From Oasisia sp. SBJ-2009 (taxonomy: Eukaryota > Annelida > Polychaeta > Sabellida > Siboglinidae), in NCBI GenBank assembly GCA_964017155.1, contig OZ024861.1, positions 33,176,502-33,240,501 on the forward strand: a stretch of 64,000 bases of DNA, in the 5' to 3' direction. Numbering within the stretch: position 1 is the first letter of the stretch; every line of letters starts with the position of its first letter. A program made the position numbers and the translations under genes. Of the stretch, positions 47,101 through 58,742 are shown piece by piece. Under the pieces are notes generated by a model that made no database searches, was not told the DNA's origin, and worked only from the letters and a program-made list of their open reading frames with translations.

Positions 47101-50100
47101 GCCGCCCTCTGGGAGCATATTCTTTCTCAATAAACGTTTTGAATACCAAAAGACCATCGTTCGACTAGCTTACAGAATGATTGTTGTCTGGTCAAGTGGT
47201 CCTAATTTGAAGCATTTTACAGCCAGCATTCCTGCTCACACATGGCAATAAGACAGGCCTCGCTGGCAAGTGGCAATTGTTCCCTGGGCAGTGGACTGTC
47301 TGTTCAGTGTCCACCCAGCCCAGCAGATCATGAAGATAGTCTTCCTGACCTGCTAATCCCCTCCAGTAGCCACTCTAAAACACTTAATAGTACATTGTTG
47401 AACTATAAGCATTGGCAAGAAGTTTTTTGTTAATTCGAGTATTAACAAGAAATTCGTTATAACATGACTTAAAGTCAAAATGGGGTTAATTGAGCTACAA
47501 AAGGGAAGGTTATCTGAGCATAACTGCAGTGTGCTAAATACTGACGGTGTATATTGCTATACTGAAAAATACATCGTAGAATTTGTTAGCGAGAATTGGC
47601 CGGGACATCAGGTAACAACACATCATACAAGCAGTTGTAACACAGATGTTGTAGTGGGCCTTAAGTGTTTTGTCTGATTAATTATGCATATTGTAAACAG
47701 GTTTTGAGAATAAGTAATGTGTTTGTTATTTGTATGTTACTATTTTAAAATATGTAGAATTAAGCTTTTTATATTCCAGGCAGAAAAAGTACATTATTTT
47801 ATTATATAGACCTACAACTCAACAATAGACAATACATGCATTGACATTTGTATGCGACGACCAAACATTTGCATTCGAATGTGACCACAGGAACAGGCAT
47901 TCGCATTTGAATAACGTTACGCATTCGTATTCTCATTTGAATGCAACGGCATGCATTCGTTGTCACGTCTGGTTGTAACCTTGTTATATCTTTTGACTTA
48001 CAGAATATTTGAAGTAGTCGCACGATACTGCGAGGCATACAATAACCTCATTCCTGTAGCATTCGTGCTTGGCTTCTACGTCGCGATTGTAGTCGAGCGT
48101 TGGAATTTGCAGTTCAACAATGTGCCGTGGCCTGACCGCCTCGCCCTGTTTGTGACGGCGAGTGTGAAGGGCGCGGACGACCGTGGACGCCTAATGCGGC
48201 GCACCATCATGAGATACGTCTGTCTGTCATATGTCATCACAATGGCGTCCATCAGTCCACCGGTGAAGAAACGCTTCCCTACGTTTGCACACATGACTGA
48301 TGCAGGTAATGGAGATATGTGGCTGGCGACTACGTTTTCAACCATTAAGGCAAACTTTCGAAAACCCTGAATGTTCGTTCATTGGGGTGAAAGCATCGAT
48401 TTCGGTTTTGACATTTGTGATACAATAAATAATTTACTTTCTGTTGTCCATTTACTTTCTGTTGTCCACCGTGCTGGATAGTGGTGTTAATTATTGCAGG
48501 GTTTTGTCGTTGTGTTTTGCTCATCTATGGAAATTGTGTGTCCAATTTGAGCAACAATCGATGCAGTAGATGATAGGTGCAGAAACGTCTGGAAGGCCAT
48601 GACAGAAATTGTGTTAGCATTTTTAATAGATATTTTTAATAAATATTTGATCGGATACGGTCGGATAGCCCATGATTGAATATAGGCTATTTTACCGGAT
48701 ATCAACTACCCAGGGTATACAGCCAAATAGCCCAATATTGTGTATACGCTATTTGACTGGATAAATGGAAAACTGCTAGACGTAACTACGAAGAGGTACT
48801 TTCTAAATTGGCACTTTTGATGCTCTTAATAATTCAGTTCTTATTACGCGTCCTACTTAATTTCACATTGCATTCCAACTCATGTGACATAAAAAACTTA
48901 AGATGCGTTTATCGTAGGCATAGTTTACAAGATTTGGATTGTACTGATCTATTTCTGTCTTCAAGACAATCTTGCTTACATTGTAACTTATCAGTCCCAA
49001 ATGAAAAGTTTTGGGTTAATTAGCGTAAAAAAGCGAACTGTAATTATATTTTACACTTACAGAAAATACTATAAAGTTATATTAGTTCACCAGGTCCGCC
49101 CACCACGCATGCAAGAATATGCGATATCAATTTGCATATCTGATTAATAAAAATCAAGATTCGATCAAAATACTTTATTGTCTGTGTTAAGCATCACATT
49201 AAGAATGGAAATTTGATTTATACATTGACATAATGTACGTACGACTTGCAGGTGTTACTTTTGATATCAGTTTTTGTCAAATGAATCCTGGTGTTTCCTG
49301 GCTCAATGCCCCAGAGGTCAACAGATGCTTAAATTGGTACATTTTCACACAGAGTCTCCCACTGATCAATAATCGTGCCATCGCATGGAATGTTTATCAT
49401 TTTGGGTTCGATATGCATAATTTACTACTATATATAGTTTGTGTAATAAAAAAATGTCATAGTGATCATTGCATTAAAAAATAACTAAAAATGCTCCAAT
49501 TGGGTGATACATTCAGTTGCAGATTAGAGGTTGCAACTCAGATAAAGCTTACCAAAAACATCTACAAGAGGGGTGAATATGATATAGCTGCAATTACTAC
49601 TGTAATTGCTACTATGATACTATCACTATCGTGGAAACTTAGTATAATTGTTCCCATTTACTTGATGTAAGTTAAGCTGTATAGCAGGTTGACCCGGTGA
49701 ATAAGAAATTGTATTTTTACAGGTTTCCTCTTGGCGGGAGAGGAACGCATTCTGATAGGCATCAAGACCCCGCATAATAAATACTTCATCCCCCTCGTGT
49801 GGGCTACTAGTGTCGTCGCCAGGGCAAGGAAGGAAGGGCGAATTAGGGACGACTTTGCTGTTAAGACCATCATTGATGTAAGTACGTTTAGGTTCTTAAA
49901 TTATTCTTCGTTGTTTCAGTTCATGAGCATAGCACCTAATGTAGAAAAGTAAGTTGTAATATAGCATAGGATCCAGTCACCAGGACTGCTCAAAGTGGAT
50001 CAAAGCACTACACAAAGCACTACACAAAGCACTACACAAAGCACTACACAAAGCACTACTCAAAGCACTTTACCTTTAAGCAGGATCAAATTGTTGCACG

Positions 50101-52533
50101 TAAATTTTTTGTAGGCACTAACATATACACAAGCCGGTCGAGATGTGTCCTATGTCCTGAAATAAACTGACACCCATTCTCAAGGAATAATTGAACGTAT
50201 ATATGATCTTTGAAGACCTTTTTTTCAACTAATTTTTTACCCATCCACCACCCGTCCAGTGATATTTCTACCCATTCAAACTGGGTTTTACTCATCCAAA
50301 TGACAGGTGGACAGGTTTCTACATAAAGCCATGCTAGCGGGTTTGTTAGATTCAACACAATCACAATTTCTTTGGGAAGCATTCAGTTTTGATGAACTAT
50401 AACTCAACTATTTATATGCTCAACTAGTGTATGAAGTTGTTTAATTTAATAAGTTAAAATTGTTTTTCTAATGGAATCATGTAGTATAAACTGTATAATT
50501 GCTAATGTTTTGACTCCCTAAATGGGTTTGAAGCGATTCTTTGGGAAATGAAAGGGATTCTTTTGTATCAGATTATAATGCAAAGGGATTCTTTGTAAAA
50601 ATGTAATTCTGTAATGTACACAATTTGTAATTCCTATAATTATTTCATGTAATCCTGTGCCTTCGTTTCATTATAATTTTGTTTTATTAATCACTAATGA
50701 CCCTAAATCACTAATGTATAAAAAAAGAATCCATTTCATCTCCCAAATAACGGAAGTCCAAGTTGTGTTGTGTTTCAAGTTTGGGTGTATCCATCTGTGT
50801 TATCCATATATGCCATGGTTATTAGTGATTAATACAATATAGTTATAGTAAAACATATAACAGCATAGAGTTACATGAAATAAGGATATTTCACAGGACC
50901 CTGTATGTTACAAAGAGTCTAAAGTTTACATAAAGAAACCCTTTTCATTATAATTTGGGATACGAAACAATCAATTTTGAGGTCCAAAGAATCCAGATTA
51001 TTTGATGTAATTTGACTATTATCTGTTTACAGGTATACTGTTCAGCAAATTATTTGCCAACATATCGACAATTAGTTATCAAGGTTTAATTAAATATTTG
51101 TGGGATCATGTGAACGATACTTCATTATAACACCTGAAATTTAATAAAATTCATATTTATTATACAGTGTTAATGTAGTATTTGCTTAAAAGTTCTAAAT
51201 GTAATGTACATGAACATAAACATTTCTGTGCAGGAAATCAACATGTTCCGTGGGATGCTGGGGACCCTATTCAGCTACGACATGATCAGTATACCTCTAG
51301 TGTACACACAGGTGAGGCCAGGGGGTATCACGGACTTGACCAATGGCAGCCATATAGCCAAAACAATCAATGCATGCCAAAGGCCACTGCTGCTGGTTAT
51401 ATCGGTACTAGCCATCGATCAGTACCGGTACCCCTGGCAGAAGCCTTTGCAAGACCCCTCTTTTACGCTCAACAATGAAATTGATTACTCGTGAGGAGTG
51501 TGGCTGGCCTCCGGTCACGTGATATAATTTTTGGTGATTTCAGCCCCATGCTGCTCGTGTTATATGCAATGATTATATTAGGACGTATGTAGAAGCAAAT
51601 ATTCTAATACACAAAAACATTCTGCTGCCTGTGTGATTGAGCGGATGGATCGTTATACTGGACTTCCCAAAAATGTGTTATCTGTCTTCAAATTGGTGTA
51701 GGTATTTGTGCTGTTCTCATGTATGAAGCAGTTGTGATTGGCAAAGTCAACAAACTAGTTCTATTCAGCTAATTCGTGCACTTCTCATAGGGCTAGTTTG
51801 CGGTTCAAACAGCCTTCGCACCCTCTGAATATTACCAGAAACATCCAACTACATTGCATACGTGCTTTGCGTGCAGTGTTTCGTTAAAACTGCTGAAATG
51901 AATATTTAGTATTTGAACACTGATAGTTGGGGGTGGAGGTATTTACACTGATATAAACATTTCAATGTAGACGAGGTTCATTGATATGAGAGGGGAATCT
52001 GGGAGTAATATATCACAGACAACGTATAGCTTTATACACCTGCATTTACATAATCAAAAACAGCATAAGGTAAGGGACAAGTACCAGGGTAGAACACGGA
52101 ATAATTTAACAGGGTAATTTGTATGTGTATGGGTGTAATTTTAGCACTTAAGTGAAGCTTCCTCACTAATTGGCCTATCAATCACATGACCTGTTGCTAG
52201 CAACATGGCACATCAATTAAAGTTATAAAAATGGATGCCAAACACATGGAGCAATCAGATGTTCCATTGTTAAAAAATAAGTTGGGCCTGTTTTCCTTAT
52301 TCACAAAAACATAAATTGTTCAAATGGGAACTGCAGGCAAGAAAGATTGATGTAGTATATGACACTGCATTTCATGTCTATCACACTATGCAACCAGGAA
52401 AGATTGATTTAATAATAATAGACATTACATTGCACTAATAATTATAATGTTACAGGTCATAGGAAATTGTATTTGGGTGTTACATCCATAATTACATCCA
52501 ACATTACATAAATAACTTTGAAATGGTATGTGG

Positions 52534-52569
<36 letters not shown>

Positions 52570-55500
52570 TAACTTTAATTGGTCAGCCTTCTTTGGTAGA
52601 TACAATGGCTTTCTTTTGTAGACTTTTCACATGTAAACGCTGAATAAATACACGCAAAGATTATATAAATTGTAGATGCATGCATCAGAGAATTCATGTG
52701 GTCAAAATAAATGTCATTTTATGGAGGTAACATGTCAGGTTTACCAAACCACACATAGGAGGGTCTACAGGTGTTAATAATAGTAAGAAGTTGGATGGCC
52801 TACAATGCAACAATTAATAATAACATTATTGTCCATCCAATGAATGGATATACACTTTGCACTTAGGAGGGTGCATGAAAACAATATTTAAATCATGTAG
52901 TAATGTATGTACACAATAAAATTAAGAATGTAAATATGTAAACGGTAGCTGTTCGTAGTAGGTATATCAATAAAACAGAATTCTGGATGGCAAATCCAGC
53001 AGCAAAAAATTATTTATTACTGATCAAATATTGGAATAAATATTCTAAAAATAATGTGATAATATTATGAGATAAATAAATGTGTACGATAAAACAACAT
53101 TACTGTATGGGACTGTGATAACAGTCCTAATCAGGGATTGATTTTATGGTTCATACACTTGATGGAGGATGGAATGAATGATTCATTGGTGGGTTTTTAC
53201 TGGTGGCATTCTGTACCTTAATCCTTCCAGAGGGGAGAAGGTCGTACTGGTCGTGTAAGAAGTGGCTGGGGTCAGATAAGATTTTCTTTGCCATTTGCAG
53301 CATTCTTGACTTGTATAATTGTATAATTATGTTACGTAAAATTACTGCATCTTTTGCTTTACATAAAAACGTTCCGTCTGATCTGAACAAACTTGTGTTG
53401 TTTACTACAATGCCCCTAGGTGGTCACACTGGCTGTCTACATGTTCTTCCTGTCCTGTTTAATGGGCCGCCAGTTTCTCAAGCAGGGAAAGGTCGGAGAC
53501 GTCTACGTGCCAGTATTCACCATTCTACAGTTCTTCTTTTACATGGGGTGGCTGAAGGTACGTGTACATTCTACAGTTCTTCTTTTACATGGGGTGGCTG
53601 AAGGTACGTGTACATTCTACAGTTCTTCTTTTTCATGGGGTGGCTGAAGGTATGTGTACATTCTACAGTTCTTCTTTTACATGGGGTGGCTGAAGGTATG
53701 TGTACATTCTACAGTTCTTCTTTTACATGGGGTGGCTGAAGGTACGTGTACATTCTACAGTTCTTCTTTTTCATGGGGTGGCTGAAGGTATGTGTACATT
53801 CTACAGTTCTTCTTTTACATGGGGTGGCTGAAGGTACGTGTACATTCTACAGTTCTTCTTTTTCATGGGATGGCTGAAAATATGTGTCTCAGGTGGTTTC
53901 CTCCAAACAGCCCAAACTTGGGCTAACGCAGGAGAATTAGTGAGTCCACTACAGGTTACACATTTACCCCCTGTGTGGGATCTTTTACTTCCCCTGGCAT
54001 AGACACCAGATAGAAGGGAACACTGGCAATTGTGGGGGGAATGAAACTGCCTAAATTTCAAAACGGCGGTAGGTGGGATTGAACCACCTTCCCCCTCAAT
54101 TGACAGTCCGGCGCTCTACCGTGCGCCACCCCTCCCCACCCCACCCCACCCCACCACTGAAGGTACATGTACATTCTACAGTTCTTCTTTTTTCACGGGG
54201 TGGCTGAAGTGGTACAGGCTAACCATTCCACTAAGAACTCGCAAGGAAAATCACTGAGGACACTGTTACGGAACATTTGAATGAATGAACATTTATTTAA
54301 CAACAGCAACACAGGAATATATAACATAGTACGGAAAATAATACAATACATAATGGTAATGACAATACAATATAATATCGGTGCTGTTGTTAAAAGGACA
54401 GCAGAAGTCATATGACTTGTAAGGCGCTATGCCCTTTTCAACTAAAATGCGTAGTAGTTATAGAAAAAAGTTATAAGATTGAATACAAACCAACAATAAT
54501 ATTTTGTTTCATTGTGTTAATTGTTATGTGCCATTTCTCAGGGTAGTTCTACTTATCATCACAACTTTTCATTTTGCATGTCCAAATCAGGATGTTTACC
54601 TGTAAAGCCTTCAACATGTTAATAATAATGACATGTAATGCGCCATTATCCTCTAAAGCTCAGTGCCGTGACAAAACGAAGGGATTAAGCAATCTCGTTA
54701 TCACAAATAGTGTCTGATTCATGATTAGTAAAGATGAAAGATATGTCATCGTACAGGTGGGATAACTCGCCCTAATCTTGGTTTCTTGCTGTTTTCATCG
54801 TTCTAATCCAGATGACTTCCTCAATCAGCCAGATCGACTTGTCTGTTTGGTTCTTTACCAACAAATATCCACTCCCTCCCAGTCTGGGGTGTGGTTTTTA
54901 GTCGTCACATGATCTGCAAGGGCAAATTTATTGGTGTTACACATTTACCTTTTCCCCTTCTTATCTTCTCACCAATAAATCAAGATGAGGGCAGTTATAT
55001 CGAGCCCTATTTCTGTATCACACCAGCAAAAATGTCATGGAGGCATGTCCCAATGGGTGGGTATCACAATGTTGACCCCTGAAATTAGCACATTTAGAAT
55101 TGTAATGCTTTATTGTTTTGCAATTTGAAAGATTTCCCATCGATCAGTATCTTCAAATTGCAAAATGCAATGACACTAAAACTTGAGAAATGAATACAGT
55201 CGGTTTAATATTGCAGAAAGACATATATATTGTTCAACTACTTCACACCAGGTGGCCGAAACACTGATGAATGCATTTGGCGAAGACGATGATGACTTTG
55301 ACATCAATCAGATGATTGATCGGAACCTACAAGTAGGCGACATGTAGCTGTAGTAAACCACATCATATACCAGACAATCACTACCACATGCACATGCACA
55401 CGCACACGCACACACACACACATAATGATAGTTGCATGGCAGAAGTGTATGCCTCAGTGCTACATACAGTACATCAGTACTTCCTTAACCCACATTGATA

Positions 55501-58500
55501 TATTCGTTTAGATATACACTTTGTGTATTAATACAAATAATGATAAAAATAATGAAAAATTATTAATAAACATGTTGTAAACATAAGAATAAACAGTGCA
55601 ATATGCTCATAAAAAATGTCTTATGTATGGATTTCTTCTCTATCTTTTCAATTATAAGCGTTCACACATATTACGTACACAGGTGTAACATACGCACAGT
55701 TATAAATGCCTTTTAACTGGTGTCACTCTGTGTGTATCGTAGTTACTGTGGCACCTGTCACCCCACCACAGTTCTTGTTTTATGTTGTTATAAATCATGT
55801 GTCAGTGTCATTTGTATAATTTCGAAACTAAACTGTCGATTTAGCTTACGCTGAAAATTGTAAATTGTGTTGCTTGTCAAATAGACCCTTTCGATTGCGA
55901 TTTGTCAACCGTGACTGGGCCTTTTGCTGTAGGTGTCGTACCTGATCGTGGACGAGATGCACGCAGACCACCCTCAACTCATCAAGGACCAGTACTGGGA
56001 CTCCATAGAGTTTGACCTGCCCTACACCCCCGACACTGAGCAGTATCGCCTGCCCCCTACCATTGGCTCAGCCCACAGCTCAGTTCACAGCATCCAGTAA
56101 GTTCACTCTACACTCAGTCCACAACATCCGATAAGTCCGCTATGTACTCAGCCCACAGCATGCAGTAAGTCCACTCTGTATAATCAGTCCACACCATCCA
56201 ATAAGTCCATTCGATGTACTCAGTCCACACCATCCAATAAGTCCATTCGATGTACAGTACTCAGTCCACACCATCCAATAAGTCCATTCGATGTATTCAG
56301 TCTGTAGTATCCGATAAGTCCACTATGTACTCAGCCTACAGCATGCTGTAAGTCCACTCTATATACTCAGTCCACACCATCCAATACATCCATTCGATGT
56401 ACTCAGTCCACACCATCCAATAAATCCATTCGATATACTCAGTCCACACCATCTAATAAGTCCATTCGATGTACTCAGTCCACACCATCCAATAAATCCA
56501 TTTGATGTACTCAGTCCACACCATCCAATAAGTCCATTCGATGTACTCAGTCCACACCATAAACACTAATAAGTCCATTCGATATACTCAGTCCACAGTA
56601 TCCGATATGTCCACAATGTACACAGTCCACACCATTCAGTAGCTCCATTCGAGATACTCGGTCAACAATATCCAGTAACAGTCCACTCTAGGTTGTCTGT
56701 CCACATCATTCAGTAAGTCCACTCTGAGTACTCGATCCAGAATATCAAGTAAGTCCACTCTAAGTATTCAGTGCACAGCATTCAGTAAGTACTTTAGATT
56801 CTCAGTCCATAGCTTCCAGTTGGTCCACTCTAAGTCCTCCATTCACAGCATCCAATAAATCCACTCGCAAGACTGAAAATAACAGTAATCTGGTAAAATC
56901 GCAACATGTTGATTGTAAGTGAAGTCGTGTCTGCATGTGTTTGATTCCTTGTCATAAACCGGTCGCTGTGTCAAAATTTCACAACTTGAGAGTATAGTGA
57001 CAACTCTTCATGTTTTCAGGCCACCCCTGAACAGATCGTCTGCTGCACGCGAACGGCAGAAGCAGTACCAGAAAAGAAAGAGCATGGTCTCAGAGGTGTC
57101 TGTCAATACATACTCGGCCGGAGATAGGAGCCGTGACCTCTTCACTAAACCTGACTTTTCAAAAAACACAGAGCATTTTCAGTTGCCGGGAATAAAGCCA
57201 GACTACCCAGGTTAGTAATACCGTGCGTCGCCCGGTCACAACTCTTGAATAGTGTCAATAGTGTGCACTCGGAGCTGTCCTGGAGTCACTGGTGAGATCA
57301 GACAACCAGAGGTAGAATTCTTGAACAAGTAAGTTTCACCACAATTAAAGCCCTCTTGGTTGAAGCCATCCAGTAGGATGGGCTGAATATGTCAAAAAAA
57401 TATGCTGTACGTCACATGTAGTACTAAATACCACACTGGTGTGTGTGGTAATACTATAATTATGGGTACTGAAGTGTGTGCGTGTGTGCGTGTGCGCGTG
57501 CGTACGTGCGTGCGTGCGTGTGTCTGTGTGTGTGTGCATGTGTCTGTATGTCTCTGTGTTTGTGTGTGTGTGTGTCTGTGTATGTGTGTGTCTGTGTTTG
57601 TGTGTGTATGTGTCTGTACGACACCAAATTATTGTCTGTGTATGTGTGTGTGTCTGTACGACATTAAACTATTGTCTGTCTGTGTGTGTGTTTCACTGTG
57701 GATGACCACAATTCTGAATACTGATGTCTTTTCCAGTGGGCTACTCACCAGAAGGTACGTTGGAGGCCAGGCATCACAGCTACATGGTAAGTACATCCGG
57801 GTTCTTGCAAAGCTGTTATGTAACTATGGATGTACGTCCATGCAGAATATTTTTCTGGCGAGCATGTGATATGTACATATTAGCATCTAGTGTGTTGAAT
57901 TGCCTGTATGCGTATGTGTGATATCTACTACAACTCCATCTGGAGATGAACAAGTCAAAATGTTGGAAACTACTTTAATCACATAATTAATATACTGAAT
58001 GGTTACATCGAACTGTGCCAGACATGTTACTCTGCTTAGGGCTCAGGACTGATCTTGTTGCTCAAGTCTCGGGGAGTATCAGTTAGTTGATGTCACCAGG
58101 GAGCATCCATTAGTTGATAGAGATATACATGATAGCTAGGTGATATGGATAGCACACTGTGCATGGTCGTCTTCTTTTTAACATGTGTATTTATAATAGC
58201 CACTTATACCTTCTCATATTTGCATATACATAAATGGTTCCCAGGTAAAATATAGATACAGCCGGAGCTATCCATTGGAAAATAAATCAAACGTATATTG
58301 CATCAGGCTTCTCGTGAATAATGACTGTTCCTTTCAGGATTTCTCTGACGTGGAGAGTGACGAAGAAGTGCAGATGGCTCACACTCGCAGCGACATGAAT
58401 CAGCGACATCTCACAGGACCAGCTCTCCTGTCTGGCTCAAACAATTGGCATGAAGAGGGCAGGGCACCCGTTCATGGCTGCCCTGTTGCCGACCCCCCTG

Positions 58501-58742
58501 ACTGGACCGTCCAGCCGTGTATGTTGTCACCGGACAACAGGGCCTTCATGGTTGCCATCGCCGACTACACTGGCCGTTACCCCGGTGACCGCGTCGCCGT
58601 CAGCACCCCAACGACCTCCGTGCCTCGAACGGCCTCTTGTGCTGAGATGGGGCAAGGTCGGGCGATTGTATTCTCTCAACCTCAGCAGCCTCACCGCTCT
58701 GTGTCATTTCAGCACGACAACTTCAAACCACCTCACGCGTAA
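41190..58742 (+). CDS. Bestrophin (calcium-activated chloride channel)
   Basis: Eleven exons: 41190-41257, 42320-42430, 48004-48305, 49723-49877, 51234-51311, 53420-53557, 55252-55332, 55933-56096, 57020-57210, 57737-57786, 58338-58742; about 580 residues, near the length of vertebrate BEST1. Bestrophins form pentameric Ca2+-gated anion channels in plasma or organelle membranes. The conserved first 350 residues are complete: [26 protein letters not shown], the pore neck [46 protein letters not shown], the Ca2+-clasp cluster GEDDDDFD (about 294-301) and VDEMHADHP. The tail (exons 9-11) is poorly conserved, as usual. The family's usual RWWNQ reads RWNLQ here. Which vertebrate paralogue it matches cannot be said. 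Exons 1, 6, 8 and 11 end in tandem arrays. The final exon may be alternative: GTAAAT at the stop could also be a donor to an exon near 59352. Confidence 0.95.
41232..42169 (+). repeat. 67-bp minisatellite across the bestrophin exon 1 donor
   Basis: About 14 units of 67 bp starting every 67 bp from 41232 (a one- or two-base indel near 41455). The unit is 26 bp of exon 1 (coding for CFLKLLF) followed by 41 bp of intron, with the junction TTCTGTTCAG/GTATGT in nearly every copy. Exon 1's true donor is the first (41258). Reading on meets a stop in the third unit, and each unit shifts frame by one, so later donors are not equivalent. The array fills most of the 1.06-kb intron 1, ending 150 bp before exon 2. 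Confidence 0.96.
42431..43734. other. Bestrophin intron 2, 5' part
   Basis: AT-rich, including TTTATT repeats (42660-42820), ATTCAAATG-type repeats (about 43000-43090, resembling 47840-47950), and at 43330-43380 (AAT)n followed by GTTTATTTCAGACAAGACGTCGTCC, which may be another LINE tail in minus orientation. No gene visible. Confidence 0.45.
43735..44039 (+). repeat. 5' LTR
   Basis: 305 bp from TGTAACCC to AGCTTACA. It holds a TATATAA box (43897-43903) and AATAAA (43994-43999), the normal promoter and poly(A) signals of an LTR. Confidence 0.95.
44042..44063 (+). promoter_or_regulatory. Primer-binding site, tRNA-Leu type
   Basis: Two bases after the LTR, TGGTGTCAGAAGTGGGAT and the next four bases are complementary to a tRNA 3' end with CCA, discriminator A, an acceptor strand of leucine type and the T-loop TTCGAA. 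Assignment to tRNA-Leu is from general knowledge of tRNA-Leu 3' ends. Confidence 0.75.
44095..45072 (+). pseudogene. Retrotransposon gag, frameshifted at its zinc knuckle
   Basis: Open frame of 325 codons starting [13 protein letters not shown]. It has an N-terminal coiled-coil-like stretch ([14 protein letters not shown]), then the capsid-like region of Ty3/Gypsy gag proteins ([45 protein letters not shown]). Near 44920-44960 the CCHC nucleic-acid-binding knuckle begins (CEYC) but its GH and final C lie in another frame, a one-base loss, so the last about 40 residues of the frame are not native. Downstream in the shifted frame is a basic stretch that continues toward integrase. Confidence 0.85.
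45150..46780 (+). pseudogene. Retrotransposon integrase in three broken frames
   Basis: The zinc-binding domain (LHDWMGHQG, later CGRC) is interrupted by TAG at 45639-45641, where family members have a codon for Trp. The catalytic core follows with all three acidic residues present: AIDFT, HSDQGR and GQCERYN. A frameshift near 46100 moves the reading to the frame ending at 46780, which carries [14 protein letters not shown] and the C-terminal basic part. The core is otherwise well kept, consistent with recent decay. It cannot make a full-length integrase as it stands. Confidence 0.9.
46845..47174 (+). repeat. 3' LTR
   Basis: 330 bp. It has an extra 25 bp (near 47090-47115, GATCGTGCCGCCCTCTGGG) absent from the 5' LTR and starts TATAACCC rather than TGTAACCC. 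Otherwise nearly identical to the 5' LTR. Confidence 0.95.
47175..49722. other. Bestrophin introns 2 (3' part) and 3
   Basis: Non-coding apart from exon 3 (48004-48305). ATTCGCATTTGAAT-type repeats cluster at 47840-47960 just before exon 3. No gene or RNA visible in 48306-49722. Confidence 0.45.
49990..50070. repeat. ~15-bp minisatellite in bestrophin intron 4
   Basis: Five to six copies of CAAAGCACTACA, about 110 bp after exon 4. It holds no exon sequence and does not touch the donor (49878). Confidence 0.9.
50150..50340 (-). repeat. Dispersed repeat D, copy 2
   Basis: Minus-strand partner of 40060-40240. Its frame is open for 98 codons (50382-50086), with WIWMSK-like and GWWMGKKL segments. 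Function unknown. Confidence 0.65.
51312..53419. other. Bestrophin intron 5
   Basis: About 2.1 kb with no recognisable gene. A (TA)n tract lies at 52537-52564. I see no further element that I can support. Confidence 0.45.
53521..53888 (+). repeat. 46-bp minisatellite across the bestrophin exon 6 donor
   Basis: Eight units starting 53521, 53567, 53613, 53659, 53705, 53751, 53797 and 53843. Each is 37 bp of exon 6 (coding for [12 protein letters not shown]) plus 9 bp of intron, with the donor GTACGT or GTATGT. Two alternating variants, TTTTACATGG and TTTTTCATGG, suggest duplication of multi-unit blocks. The last unit has lost its donor (GAAAATATGT). A further unit lies at 54158-54210 beyond a SINE-like insertion. 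Confidence 0.96.
53889..54128 (-). mobile_element. tRNA-derived SINE inserted in the exon 6 minisatellite
   Basis: On the minus strand the sequence starts with a tRNA-like head: an A box within TGGCGCACGGTAGAGCGCCG (54128-54109) and a B box GGTTCAATCCC (54085-54075), the internal RNA polymerase III promoter. An unrelated body of about 170 bp follows. The anticodon stem is mismatched, so this is not a working tRNA. It splits the minisatellite and is bordered at its head by a (CCCCA)n tract. Confidence 0.75.
54129..54156. repeat. (CCCCA)n tract
   Basis: Short C-rich simple repeat at the head side of the SINE; its complement is G-rich, with runs of three to four G. Confidence 0.9.
54211..55251. 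other. Bestrophin intron 6, 3' part
   Basis: No gene. ATGAATGAACATTTATTTAACAAC-like sequence at about 54278-54300 and CTTGTAAGGCGCTATGCCC near 54418 resemble LINE/SINE 3' tails in minus orientation, not resolved further. Confidence 0.4.
55391..55421. repeat. (CA)n microsatellite
   Basis: Short CACACA/CACGCA tract 60 bp after bestrophin exon 7. Confidence 0.9.
56079..56872 (+). repeat. ~36-bp minisatellite across the bestrophin exon 8 donor
   Basis: About 22 units. The first holds 18 bp of exon 8 (CTCAGTTCACAGCATCCA) followed by GTAAGT and 12 more intron bases. Most inner units read CATCCAATAAGTCC, in which the donor GT has become AT, while several units near both ends (3, 8, 18, 19, 20) keep GTAAGT. 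So the array contains both intact and disabled donor copies. It fills most of the first half of intron 8. Confidence 0.93.
57470..57700. repeat. (TG)n-rich microsatellite
   Basis: Long interrupted TGTG/TGCG/TCTG tract in bestrophin intron 9, with an internal ~40-bp duplication around CTGTACGACA(C/T). Open frames here are artefacts of low complexity. Confidence 0.95.

Larger units (their letters stand above)
43735..47174 (+). mobile_element. Ty3/Gypsy-type LTR retrotransposon lacking reverse transcriptase
   Basis: Complete insertion in bestrophin intron 2, same strand. LTRs of 305 and 330 bp are bounded by TG/TA...CA and flanked by a 4-bp direct repeat GAAT (43731-43734, 47175-47178). Order: 5' LTR, tRNA primer site, gag, integrase, purine-rich tract (AAGTTGGGGGACA), 3' LTR. 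Protease, reverse transcriptase and RNase H are absent: gag runs within about 100 bp into the region before integrase. At 3.4 kb it is about 1.5-2 kb shorter than a normal element. The LTRs differ by about ten substitutions and one 25-bp indel, so the insertion is young. Confidence 0.95.

Noticed and set aside
54063..54128. tRNA gene with GTC anticodon on the minus strand
   Set aside because: A and B boxes are present but the anticodon stem does not pair and a non-tRNA body follows, so it is a SINE head.
56079..56872. CRISPR-like array of regular short repeats
   Set aside because: Units are contiguous without unique spacers, the context is a eukaryotic intron, and the unit derives from the adjacent exon and donor.
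57402..57869. Cys/Val-rich frames of 63-155 codons
   Set aside because: Translation of a (TG)n microsatellite in intron 9; low complexity only.
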